From assembly GCA_001642005.1 (NCBI GenBank), contig LWCA01000088.1:1-56296 (forward strand): a stretch of 56,296 nucleotides of DNA, read 5' to 3'. A program made the position numbers and the translations under genes. The stretch's first letter is position 1; every line of letters begins with the position of its first letter. The DNA is from Intoshia linei. Its lineage: Eukaryota; Orthonectida; Rhopaluridae. Positions 1-10,807 of the stretch are shown one piece after another. The notes under the pieces are model-generated. The model was not told the DNA's origin and searched no databases. It worked only from the letters and a program-made list of their open reading frames with translations.

Positions 1-132
1 AAAGTAGATACAAATTCTCCAAACATACAATTTTCATTCGTCACAACACTTAAACAAAATTTTGTATTGTTAAAATCACAATATACTGGTGAAATTGAAA
101 TCTAAAAAAACACTTATTAGTTTTTGTTGTAG

Positions 133-638
133 GTAATTGGCGCAATGATTACAAAGAATTGCAGAATCCTATTGACGCATACAAAACTCACAGAAAATTT
201 ATACAAAATCCTATCAACTTCATAAAATCTGGATGCATTTTAAATGCTCGATGGAATGAGACATTATATGCTATAAAAGCCTATATTATAAATATAGACA
301 GATCACCTAAAGTTTAAAAAGTTTGCGATTTTATCGCTGATATTTGGTCTCAATGTTGGTTCATCTGCAGATATCAAAGATTTGCAAATGGAATTCATTA
401 GAAGAAGAATTGTTATTAAATGTAACATTATTATTATTTATTTTAGTAACCTAATGTATTAAAATGCTTAATTAAGCATTGGATCCGTGAAAACTCTTTC
501 AGTAATAGACTTAACATTTCATATACCAATGAAATAGCAGAAAGAGCTTTGAAATGCATGGACGAATATTCGATCAGATGCAAATCGGATGAAAAATTGG
601 AACTAATTTATATACAAAAATTTAATAATTACAATTAA
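133..638 (+). CDS. C-terminal three exons of an unrecognised protein-coding gene (5' part lies outside the window)
   Basis: Exons 133-311, 371-421 and 477-638 have canonical AG/GT borders and join in one frame (phase 2-nt carry-in, then 0, then 0). They give about 130 residues ending at TAA 636-638. The reading contains tryptophan- and tyrosine-rich stretches such as NWRNDYKELQNP, ARWNETLYAIKAYI and NEIAERALKCMDEY. The composition is that of a folded, partly helical protein rather than low-complexity noise, and I see no membrane segment. I do not recognise the family. The start and any upstream exons are beyond the left edge; the first visible exon follows a good acceptor at 131-132. Three phase-consistent exons make a real gene likely, but a degraded copy is possible. 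Confidence 0.5.
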
Positions 639-1838
639 CATAGCTGTAAATTATTTTATTTACCAAGAATTCAATCTAATCAGAGGGGTACGAGGGTAAA
701 TAAAGTTATATGAGCTAAATTACTTTTTCATTTTTTTTAAAAATAAATTAAACTGTCCCGCCTGAGCAAAATACTGTTAAATAAAAAACTAAATATTGTA
801 TCATATTCTATACCATTTCACTATTGATATGATAACAATTACAACCGATGTGATAATAACTAAATTTAATGTGATAATATTTTGCAACCCAATAAAATAA
901 CCACAAGCAATGTGATAACAGCAATTATCAATGTGATTATTACTAAATTCAACGGGATAATCAAATTATAAAGGGTTTCTGGTATATTTGACCAACAATT
1001 AAATTTTAATTAACGGGAAACGTAATATTGTTGAATCGCACTACCTATGATATATTTTTTTACGTTTAAAGTGTATATTTACAGTAAGCGTCACCTACAT
1101 GGCCTATGAAAAAAAAGTGTGTTGCAATTTAAATTTTAAATATGTATGTGTCTAATTAAGTTTATATCTAGCAAATGTATGTAGCGCAAATAATAATTTA
1201 TGAAAATTAATGTGTAATAGAAATAAAATGCGTCTTTAGCCAAAATTTTACTAAAAATTGCCTTTCAAAGCATAAATCCATTGATATAAAAATTACAATT
1301 TTCTATTTGTCACATTGTGAAAATTAAAATTATGTCATAATTATGATGAAAAAAAAAACAGAAATTAGTTGACCCCAATATTCAGACAGCACACCTTTTG
1401 AATAGTTGTAATAATTTATGTTCCGATACTTAAAATGAATACTTAAATTCTAAAGATAACCCGAATATAACTGTACATTGTACAAGACAATTGGAAAAGA
1501 TTCGATATTATGTCTGATATTAAACGACTCGACGTAACTATTATGATTAGAGAATTTTTGAGAGAGCGACAGCTGACAAAGACTAGAACTGTATCTAAAG
1601 ATATTTCAAATCTGTTAATCGAAAAGGAATATATCGTCTGCGATGAATCTGATGAATCTGATAATGATTTTAAAATTATCAACATTATCATAAATTTTAA
1701 TTTCAAAATATTATATCTTCACGGCCAAAACCACAAATTACTATTTTTTTAAAAAATGAAAAATGTACTAGATTTTAAACAATATAAATTGTGGGATAGT
1801 TTTTAAAATCATAAGCATTTAATCTTTTTAAACCCAAT
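639..1838. other. Gene-free AT-rich interval
   Basis: No exon chain or family match was found. The only open frame of note (1510-1752, +, about 80 codons) starts with a charged stretch including SDIKRLDVTIMIREFL and ends in low-complexity sequence. Its 3' part (about 1670-1745, around CTTCACGGCCAAAACC) recurs near 42485-42535, so at least that part is dispersed repeat. Confidence 0.4.
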
Positions 1839-1976
1839 AGAAAACGTAATTAGTAAATGGAAAGAATCAGTTTGTAGTAATAGAAACACCACTGAGGCAC
1901 AACTTTTCGAAAGTATTCAAAATGGTTTTTTAACAATTACTCAAAGCGATTGTGATGACTATTGAAGAAACATAAA
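1839..1976 (+). pseudogene. C-terminal remnant of a Tc1/IS630-type (DDE_3) transposase
   Basis: The plus-strand frame reads NPIENVISKWKESV, then a run ending in TITQSDCDDY and a stop. NPIEN followed by a lysine/tryptophan-rich helix is the segment around the third catalytic acidic residue of Tc1/mariner/IS630 transposases. The preceding catalytic region is not recoverable and the frame is closed by stops on both sides, so this is a dead fragment. No terminal repeats were identified around it. Confidence 0.6.
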
Positions 1977-2736
1977 AGGTACATATGAAAATAGATTTTA
2001 TTAAAACAAATTACGGACTAAAATTGTAAATTAAATTATTTATTAAAGTTATTCTTCAATTCTAGTTTTTAGTTTACAATAAATGTATTTTTATAATATT
2101 TTACAATAAAGTGAGTAGCGTAATCGGGTGTATAACTCATAAAAATGAAGTTATAAATACATTTGGTAACGAGATAATTATATTAAGTACTAGCAGTAAT
2201 TTCAATGGTGTACTACTAGAAACTTATATATCAAACATTATATTTCATGTAGAAAATAAATTAACATAATATATTCATTCTAGAGTGAAGTGAGTTTAAC
2301 GATAGTTACTCTAAAGTTGCTCCATCGTTACTAAGTGCAAAAACTTTTCTGAAAAGTGTAAAAACAAATATAAATACCCTGTAATTTAATTACATTGATT
2401 TAATATAATGATAATGTGAAATGACATGTTCAGTAGAGCCTACTGTATATGACAATACGCATCATTTGGTAAAATTTTTTAGGTTTTTCATTTTCAGGTG
2501 GCCTGAAGCCTTGTAGGTACGCTCTGCTTGGGAATTTGGGACGGAATTATTATTTGTACAGCTTAAAAACCATATCACAAATTTAAAAACAAAATAAACA
2601 TTTCGTTACAAACCTTTTGTATACTACCATATATGTTTACAAACCAATATAAACGTCTATAGTTTCCATGGAGTGTTATTATTGTTTAGGCAGCATTGTC
2701 CAAAATAGAAATTTAAAATCAATATAAAATTTTATC
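1977..2736. other. Upstream region of the FET-family gene
   Basis: No coding segment is recognised. It presumably holds the promoter and 5' UTR of the gene starting at 2737. About 2490-2530 contains a slightly GC-richer patch, which may be repeat-derived. Confidence 0.3.
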
Positions 2737-5700
2737 ATGGATAGTTCATCTGTTGATAAAAGTAATACTCCGATATGAATCAATTTCACATTTACAATTA
2801 AATTTAGGTGCAATGTATGCAAAAAATCCTAGGTATATTAATATTTATAATTCATTATAACTTATTTTAGTTATACTCAACCTACCACCGCTTATATTCA
2901 ACCGGCCGGAGGCTACCAAGGAGCTCCGCAAGTAAATTTGTTTTTATTCATTCTTTATTTGTTTTATTTTATAAATTTCTAATTAATATTTGAAAAACTC
3001 CAAATATTTTTTATCCAGTCTGAAATCAAATTACAAAATATTGTATATCACAAATTAAAATATTTTAGGGCACATTTGTCACGCCAGGGGGCGGTTCTAA
3101 TAAATAAATAAAAACCGATAACCATTAAACTAATTTGATTGGATGCTGTCCATCCATCATATATGATAATTCATTCCGACAGTATATATTCTCTAAATAT
3201 GTTATAATCACAATCTCAATGATATGAGTATTGGAGATATGTTTTATAATAAATTATATTCAATTTAAACTTTTAAGATTACCATATATCTTTTTTAATT
3301 AAAATATATATATAATATATTTTTTTTTAATATAGGCAGCATATTATGCTCAATACACAGCGCCGACAGTTTCACAACCACAACAAGTGGGATATCAGAC
3401 AGGATATCAACCTCCATATATGGGAGCAACTGGTGCATATACTGGAGTTACAGCCGCATATACTGCTGGAGCTGCCCCATACACTGGAGCTGTTGCTGCA
3501 TATACTGGAGCAACTGCTGCGTATACTGGAGCACCAACCGCATATACGGGGGTTACACCAACAGTACCTCAGAATAGCACCGACAAGACAGCAAATTACA
3601 TGCAATATTATCAAACCGCACAGGCAGCGGCGCAGCCTCAACAGCAATACGCATCTGCGTATAACACATATCAGTCAAACGTTCAACCAGGTAATTTTAA
3701 AAACCTATTAATATTTACAAGCATTAGACGCTAAGGGTTAATGATAAAAACTTGAGTTTATATAAGCGTAACTGGTCTGATCAGATAATTAATCTCACTT
3801 TAATTTTACTTTATGTTGAAAAATTAATCCAAAAATATTTTTTTATAATTGGATGTGTAATTGTAAATTTAACCCTTTCACGGTCTGTATTCTATGATAT
3901 ACACAGCATAATTTTGAAAAACTTAATTCTTTTATTTTCATACATTTTCACATAGGTAATTTAAAAAAAAATACAAGTTTAAATTAAAACATAAATTCCA
4001 GACGTGTGGTGATGCATCATAAAATAGTATCAGACAGTGAAAGGGTTAACTTCAAATAAACTAAAATTGAAATGCGACTTATTATCTGATTAAACTAGCT
4101 TGAAAATTATTTATTTTTAGCTTATCAACCATATGGACAGGCTTACACCAATCAATATGCTGCAAGCTACCCAGTTCCTACTGCACCAGCTGGTGGAAGC
4201 CAACCAAAGTTTAGTAGGTTTGATAATTCTCAGACTGCCTATAATGGGGGTATTTTTTATTATTTATAAATATACATTAAGATATTAATTAAAAATTAGT
4301 AGTAGAAACTACTGTTAATATACTAATTTGATATTTGAAATTCAATTCTGAAGAGTATAGTATGGTATATGTTACCTCTTTATCGACTCATAATATAATC
4401 TACAAATTGATCTAGTTAAATTTTAAAATAGTAAATATAATGAAACTTGTATTCTTAGTGGGAATTTCTCACATCCACAAAATTTCGGTGTTTTGATTGT
4501 GAAAATACATGTTATATAATAGTCTATCACATTTTTATTTTTAAAATAGGTAATTTGTGATTTTTACTATGTAGATCTAAGTTTCTGGTGTTGAAATTTA
4601 CGAGAATATAAATGATTTTATAAAGCTTCCCGATTTGATGTTTTTTAAATTTTTAGGAATGTTTATTTTTAATTAAATGCTGACAGACATTCATTTTTAT
4701 ATAAGTAAAAACTTGTTGATTTTTTATTAATTCAATTATTTTAAATGTTGTTTAGCTGCTTATAACAGCCAAGGATCTCAGCGAGGAGCAGTTCCTAATG
4801 CAAACTATTGTATATAATTATATTATGTTATATAATTCAATTTAGATCAATCGGTGAGAACTCCATACAGCAAAGATAATTTAAGGTAATTTCACTTTTA
4901 ACATCGAATGGAAATGTTTGTTTTTATTAGTTTCTTATTGTGTAACTAGAGAAAATTATTTTACTGAAATTATTATTTTTAATAGAAATTTTATTATGTA
5001 TTTATGTGATAACTTTGTACAATTGGGGATTGATTATTTGGGGAGTGTAAAATATATTTAAATGTGTATTACTGCCATCAGTGACCCATAAATTTATTTG
5101 GTTTATATGATAAGTGTATGTATTGCGATTCATTGATGGAATTATCATTATGGTCCAAAGTGCCTTACATGGTACTGTATTCATAAGTATATCGATATGT
5201 ATAATTTACAAGTAAATGGTTATACTTGAGCATGCTAACTGGGTGGCGTTTTTCTATTTGATTGAAAATCAGTACTTGTCTTAGATGTATATTCCTCACA
5301 GCTGTATTTAAATTATTATAATTTGAAATATATTCAAGTTGTAATAAAAGTCACTACAATGTAAATTGGGCCGAAATTTCTTCTCTTTGTAAACTAAGCT
5401 GTTTTATACATGGTACAACTGTGTATTGTAGTTATAAAGCCAGACACGTTAAAAATTTTGTATAATTTGTTTTAATTATTTAAAACAATCTGTTAGCATT
5501 GAATGAGATGAAAATTTTCTAACCTTACAAACTTATCAAATGAATACATTAGTAATACATTTCTCACATACCTGATAAGGGAATTTTAAATATACGAATA
5601 TAATGCGTCAATTTTGACACAAACGATATTGTTGGTCATAGTTGTTATCATTTAATTGAAAATATATTTATTAATTTACTTTAATATTTACACAACCCAA

Positions 5701-8700
5701 CAACATGGTGTTGGTTTAAATCTCTATTGTATTATGTTGGTAGTACGAATCCTTGGTGTAAATAAATGTAATGTATGGAGTAAGTTGCAAATATACGCAT
5801 TATATTATATCTAATTTATGTTGATAAGTTCATTACTCGTTTATTATGTATTCCCAATTTAAAGTTAGTTTAATGAAAGTTTATGTGCAGTATCAACAAT
5901 ATAAGGATTATATAATCGATCATTATTACGATTGTAGTGTTGGAATGATACTCACTATGAATTGAATTGTGGTGTTTAACCTATGAATAGGATATGGGAG
6001 GTAGTGTAAATGTAGATCTGGTCATAATTATAAATTTCATTTTACGAAATGAAAATTATATCCCGTTTAAAGTGTTCATAATGTAGATTATGCTATGACG
6101 AGTTTCATATCGTTGATTTTATCATTTTACATTAAGGTGTCCCATAAAAAAATTATAGTTCTATGATATGAATACATATATGATAGATATACGAAGGTGT
6201 GAAGATAGCTTAGGCAGTTATGAAAAGCATAATATTTACTATGTTAATTTATTATAATCGTACACATTACTATTTTAGGGATATTGTGGTTTGATAGAGG
6301 TTTTCTTTTTAATAATGATATATTTATGTAACACGCGCTCTGCTATATAATTACAAGCCAGTGATTTATCTATATATTCAAGATTTTGATTGCAATATGT
6401 ATCATATCCTTTACATTTATCTTCAGATTCTGTAACCAAAGCGGTCATTCTGTCATTGTATTTTAAAATTTTTCCATTCTACCTTTTTTATTGTTCATGG
6501 CAGTATTATGGGTTGTAGCAGCATTAATCTAATTTTTATTTCAGAAACGGAATTTTTTTTGTCGTTGATTTTTTAGTAAATATATAGGAAAAATGTAAAT
6601 GGCGAAATTGTAAAACTGGCTATTTGCATAAAAAAGACAATATAATTAATTATGCTAGTGATATATACATCAGGTGTCTTGTTCTTTTAAAACTTGTTTA
6701 AAATTTTATGAATTATAATATGAATTTGTTTCAATTCTATCAAATTATAAAAAATTTTGTATTCTCATATATCAATAATATTTCGTTAAATACAAAATTT
6801 TATGATTAGTAATGTTAATTATATTTGGTTAATGGTTATCCATGGTTCTATCTAATAATACAATGGAAGGTACACGCAAAATATGAAATAACCACCAGTG
6901 TGAATGAATACTCCCGTTTTAAGGTTGAAACGAAAACTAGACGAACATTTGATTGTGATTACGGCTGATCACCTAAAACCGTCCCAGTGTCCCGGGGGCA
7001 CTCGTTAAAACTATTTTTCTTATCTTGTTATCAAATTGTTTGTAGTATATATTAATAAATTAAATTAACTATACACTTATCGAAAACATGATACTACTAA
7101 ATTTATTTAACACGTTTTAACGGAAGCTTCATTAAGTTATGCAAATTAAATTCTAAACTATTTGTCAGGTGTTTTAATTTCTCGTGAAATTCACTATACC
7201 ATTTCACTTTTACCCTTCAGCTAAAATGAATGCAAATTTGCATTCAAAATAAAAAACTTGCCGAAAATTCAGTTGAGCGACATAATCATCGATTTCACTA
7301 ATTTTCTTATATTGATTTTTTCAAATTTTGTGGTTTTTTTTCACCCAATTTTTAAAGATTATGAAGATAATTTTGGTGGCAAGATTTGGTAGGGTTTTTA
7401 AGGGAACATTTTAAAAATATTTTGACAGTAATTCAATTCACATGTAATTTATATCTAATCTTATTTGTAAAAACTATATCTAATTAAATAATGTATTATT
7501 ATTGTTTAAATTTGAAAATAAGTGATAATATTGTTTAACACTTTATCAACCCATTTTATGTCATATTGAAATGATTTATTAAATATGATCTTTTAACCGC
7601 CCATTATTTATTATTGAAAAATTCATGTTTTTTTAATTACATAATTGTGTATGTTGAACCCTAAAATTACAGGAAAACTCATGAACACTTGATATTGTGT
7701 CATTTGAACGTTATGGTATGATGTGTTTATTTTTCCGCTGAGTCCACTGATTGATAAACACTGACCAAAATTATCACGAATATAATGAATTCTTGTGGAA
7801 GTTTCGTCATGTAAGGAAACCAGTACATTTTCACAGCTAGATGACACATCTGAAAAATGTTTAAAAGCGCTGCCCTGAAGTTAACATTGTATATGAATAA
7901 TTTATTTGATTGGTCTACGTTATTGGATATATTGAAAAATATAGCGTTTTTTATTTTTATACACATTGAAGTATTTACTTTTTTCTTATATAATTAAAAT
8001 ATTATATTCTCTGGTTACACACAATTTAATATAGTCAAAACCTTTGACATTTACACATAGTGTTACCATTCAATTGATTTAGGGGTAATGATCGCCGAAA
8101 TTTTTCAAAAAATCAAGATGTGTCTCAATTTGGTATTATCAATGACTATTTACGTGTTTATTGTGTTGATGTGCTTTAAAATAACCCTATTGAATATAAT
8201 GTATCTGAGGTTGAAGTGTATATTTGCATTATGTTACACAATGCTTGTCTTCCATTTATATTCATTTAATTTAGGACGGAGTGCTCCAACAGTTAGAAAA
8301 ATAAATATACCGAACGCTGTAGAAATAACAGGATTACCATCAACCATAACTAAGGATAGTGTCAAAGACAAGATATCTAGTATTGTGGCGAATATAAAGG
8401 TTTTTTATAATGTTATTCACCCCATTTGAATTATAGTTGGACCCAATTACCGGAAATGATATGATTGATATAGAAAGAAACGATAAAGGTGAACCGACTG
8501 GAAAAGTTGTTGTTCACATGTCAGCTGGTAAAGATGTTGGAGAAATTATTATGTGGCTTAACGGTATTTTTAAATTTAATCTGATTAATTTAATTTCGTA
8601 GGAAAAGAAATGTGTGGAAAAATTGTCAAGGTAACTAATGCGCAGAAAGAAGAACCCATACCGAACAGTTCATACGCTCCCTCAAGTGATAGAAGACGTG

Positions 8701-9461
8701 ACAGTTCACGTGGTGGCAGCGGTAGTAGAGGCGGAAACAGAGACAGAGACCGTGGTGGGTCTCGAGGAAGAGAAAGCGGAGGAAGGTTTAGGGGTAGCAG
8801 TGGATCAAGACGGGGTGGTAGAAGTGGCGATAGTAGTAGAGATAGATCTAGTGGTGGAAATAACAAAGACCTTCGTCCTGGAGATTGGATATGCAGCAAT
8901 GAAAAGTGTTCAAATAACAATTTTTCTTGGAGAACAAATTGCAATAGATGTGGTCATGACAAGCCATCTGACGGTCAAGGCGCTTCTTCAGGTGATTCTC
9001 GTCCCAGTATGTTGTTTTTTTGAATATGATTAATTTTCTATTTAGGTGACAATTCAAGATTTAGTAGGGATAGACGTGGATCTGGTAGAGGAGGGTCTCG
9101 TGGTGATGGATTCAGAGGTAGCAGAGGAAGTGGACAAAGTAGTTTCAGAGGTGGAAGCGGAAGAGATTTTCGTAGTAGAGGTGGCAGCGGCAGTGATTTT
9201 CGTGGTAGGGGTAGCAGCGGTAGTGATTTTCGTGGTAGGGGTAGCAGCGGTAGTGATTTTCGTGGTAGAGGCGGAAGCAGTGGCGAATTTCGTGGCAGAG
9301 GCGGCAGCGGTAGTGATTTTCGTAGCAGAGGAAATTCAAATGGTGGTAGAGGATACGGTCGAGGACAAGACAGCTATCCTAGAACACCAAGACTAATGAA
9401 CCCCATTGGAAGAGGAGGACCAACAGTTATGCCTCCGCGATATCCTAATTCACAAACTTAG
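2737..9461 (+). CDS. FET-family RNA-binding protein (FUS/EWSR1/TAF15/Cabeza-like)
   Basis: FET proteins are nuclear RNA- and transcription-linked proteins with a prion-like N-terminus, RRM, RGG repeats and a RanBP2-type zinc finger. Twelve exons join in phase to about 603 residues: 2737-2761, 2808-2832, 2871-2931, 3336-3690, 4121-4249, 4756-4809, 4846-4885, 8083-8132, 8275-8399, 8437-8563, 8602-9006, 9046-9461. Residues about 15-230 are Tyr/Gln/Ala/Thr-rich with tandem AYTG units. The RRM follows (about 250-340; EITGLPSTI, GEPTGKVVVH, WLNGKEMCGKIVKV). Arg/Gly-rich sequence comes next, then a zinc finger near residues 424-450 (WICSNEKC, then NCNRCG, giving C-x4-C-x10-C-x2-C), then a second RGG region with repeated SDFRGRG units. 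The stop is TAG 9459-9461 with AATAAA at 9481. Six introns are 36-46 bp, but 4886-8082 is 3.2 kb. Identity to one vertebrate paralogue cannot be assigned. Confidence 0.92.
4886..8082 (+). other. 3.2-kb intron of the FET-family gene
   Basis: This is by far the longest intron of the gene. The flanking exons match in phase (two bases AG carried from 4884-4885, completed by G at 8083). Nothing in it extends the FET reading frame. On the opposite strand it contains one isolated exon-like segment (7671-7849), listed separately. The rest is low-complexity AT-rich sequence. Confidence 0.6.
7671..7849 (-). other. Orphan exon-like open segment, antisense within the FET intron
   Basis: The minus strand reads about 59 sense codons (beginning VSSSCENVLVSLHDE, ending QVFMSFP). 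It is bounded by a polypyrimidine-AG acceptor just above 7849 and a GTAATT donor just below 7671. Amino-acid composition looks coding and unlike the surrounding sequence. No partner exon was found on either side and I do not recognise the family. It could be an exon of a nested gene or a transposon relic. Confidence 0.3.
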
Positions 9462-9480
9462 ATGTTTTAATTTGATTTGT

Positions 9481-9486
9481 AATAAA
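9481..9486 (+). promoter_or_regulatory. Polyadenylation signal AATAAA of the FET-family gene
   Basis: AATAAA lies 19 bases after the stop codon, followed by T-rich sequence. Confidence 0.6.
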
Positions 9487-10381
9487 TATTTTATTATATT
9501 TAAATTTATTGTTATTTTATTGTTACCGTTAATGGGCGCAATTTTGTTTTATTTTCAAACAGGTAATATTTTTTAAAATGAATTTTTCAAATGTTTCTCG
9601 TTGTATAAGATCTGATGGGTATCGTTTTTTAATCTTTTATATTAATATTTTAGTGATAATAAATCTGAATCTCAACTCTATCATTCATTTGGTCATAATA
9701 GTAAATTTGATTGCAATGATCAAGGTTTAATATATTTTCATGTTCCATTAATCACTGAAATAGTAAATATGGAGTATTTATGAAGTTTTTCATGATTTTT
9801 AAATTAGAAAAACTAAAACGGCATGTATTGTACAATTTATAAATTAACATTTTTATTGGATTTCTGAGTGATTAAATTGGAGTTACTATTAGCAGGTCTG
9901 TTGAAATATTTTTTTCTTAAGTTAAACTGAACGTTTTTTGAATTATGAACTAATATCAAAATTTATCTTAGATGAACTTTTTTTTAATTACAGAGTACAT
10001 GTATGAATCTTTGGGTAAATTTTTAAATTCATATTTTTGTGTCAATTAATAAATATTTATTTATCCAAATTGACTTCGATGTTTAGCCAAATTTGTTTAA
10101 TTGATTCAAAATGTATTAAATTGTTAAAAAAATTAACTATATCAAAAATATAGATTTAATCGGATAATTGAGTCCTAATTTTAAAATTATTTTCCTGTCT
10201 CATTCTTTTTCTAATTTTCATCTTCTAAGGATGGTGAATTAAGGGTATTGGTAATGTATTGCAGAGATATCCAACAAGGCGATCGACATTTTATTACATT
10301 GTATTTATATTATAATTTAACAAATTTCAATATTTCGTCTCATAATATTATTAACATTAAAATGAGTTCGTTGCATTAGTT
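9487..10381. other. Intergenic AT-rich sequence
   Basis: No exon chain, transposase fragment or RNA gene was recognised. It lies between the FET-family 3' end and the hAT-type MITE at 10382. Confidence 0.4.
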
Positions 10382-10657
10382 CAGGGGTGCACAAACTGCG
10401 GCCTAGGGTAATCCATGTGATCATAATGCAATACATTGTACAATGTAAATATCATTTTAATTCAAATTGAAAAGTTTAAATAAGATTTTATTCAAGGATA
10501 ATTCAATATTTATATCAAAAAGTTACATTTTTGATTTCGGCCACTATCTTAAAATGGATTTAAACTTTCTCAGTATTTAAGTAAATTTTTTGCGGCCGTA
10601 GTATCAAGGAATAAAGTAGCTTTACGGCTGAATTGGTAGAAAGGTTGTGCACCCCTG
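10382..10657. mobile_element. Non-autonomous hAT-type element (MITE)
   Basis: The left end is CAGGGGTGCACAAACT and the right end is GGTTGTGCACCCCTG, an inverted repeat of about 13 bases with the CAGGG start typical of hAT elements. Flanks are 10374-10381 CATTAGTT and 10658-10665 CATTAGTC, a 7/8 match to an 8-bp target-site duplication, also hAT-like. The 276-bp interior has no coding capacity. A diverged end of the same family appears in inverse orientation near 43530-43560 (GTGCACCCCTGG). Confidence 0.85.
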
Positions 10658-10807
10658 CATTAGTCGATCGCATCAATAACTAGTTGGACACCTCTGATGT
10701 ATTGGAATTTAGAAATAACAACAAAGAAAAAGTCTGTTTATATAAAAGATTTGGGTATATATGATGTGTTTAAACTGTAATTGTATTAAGATCAAAAAAT
10801 ACAACCA

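Noticed and set aside
3346-3711. Leu/His-rich open frames over the FET low-complexity exon on both strands
   Set aside because: Frame shadows of the AYTG repeats; only the frame giving AYTG joins neighbouring exons in phase.
6960-7010. GC-rich patch CCCAGTGTCCCGGGGGCACT considered as a regulatory or RNA structure
   Set aside because: Short imperfect palindrome inside an intron with no partner features; nothing to support a function.
8585-8944. Long minus-strand open frame rich in Leu/Pro/Ser
   Set aside because: Exact antisense of the RGG/RS-rich exon of the FET gene; the codon bias of the repeats opens the other strand.
9046-9396. Plus-strand frame rich in Val/Glu over the last FET exon
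   Set aside because: Out-of-frame shadow of the SDFRGRG repeats; the in-phase frame ends in a natural stop at 9459-9461.
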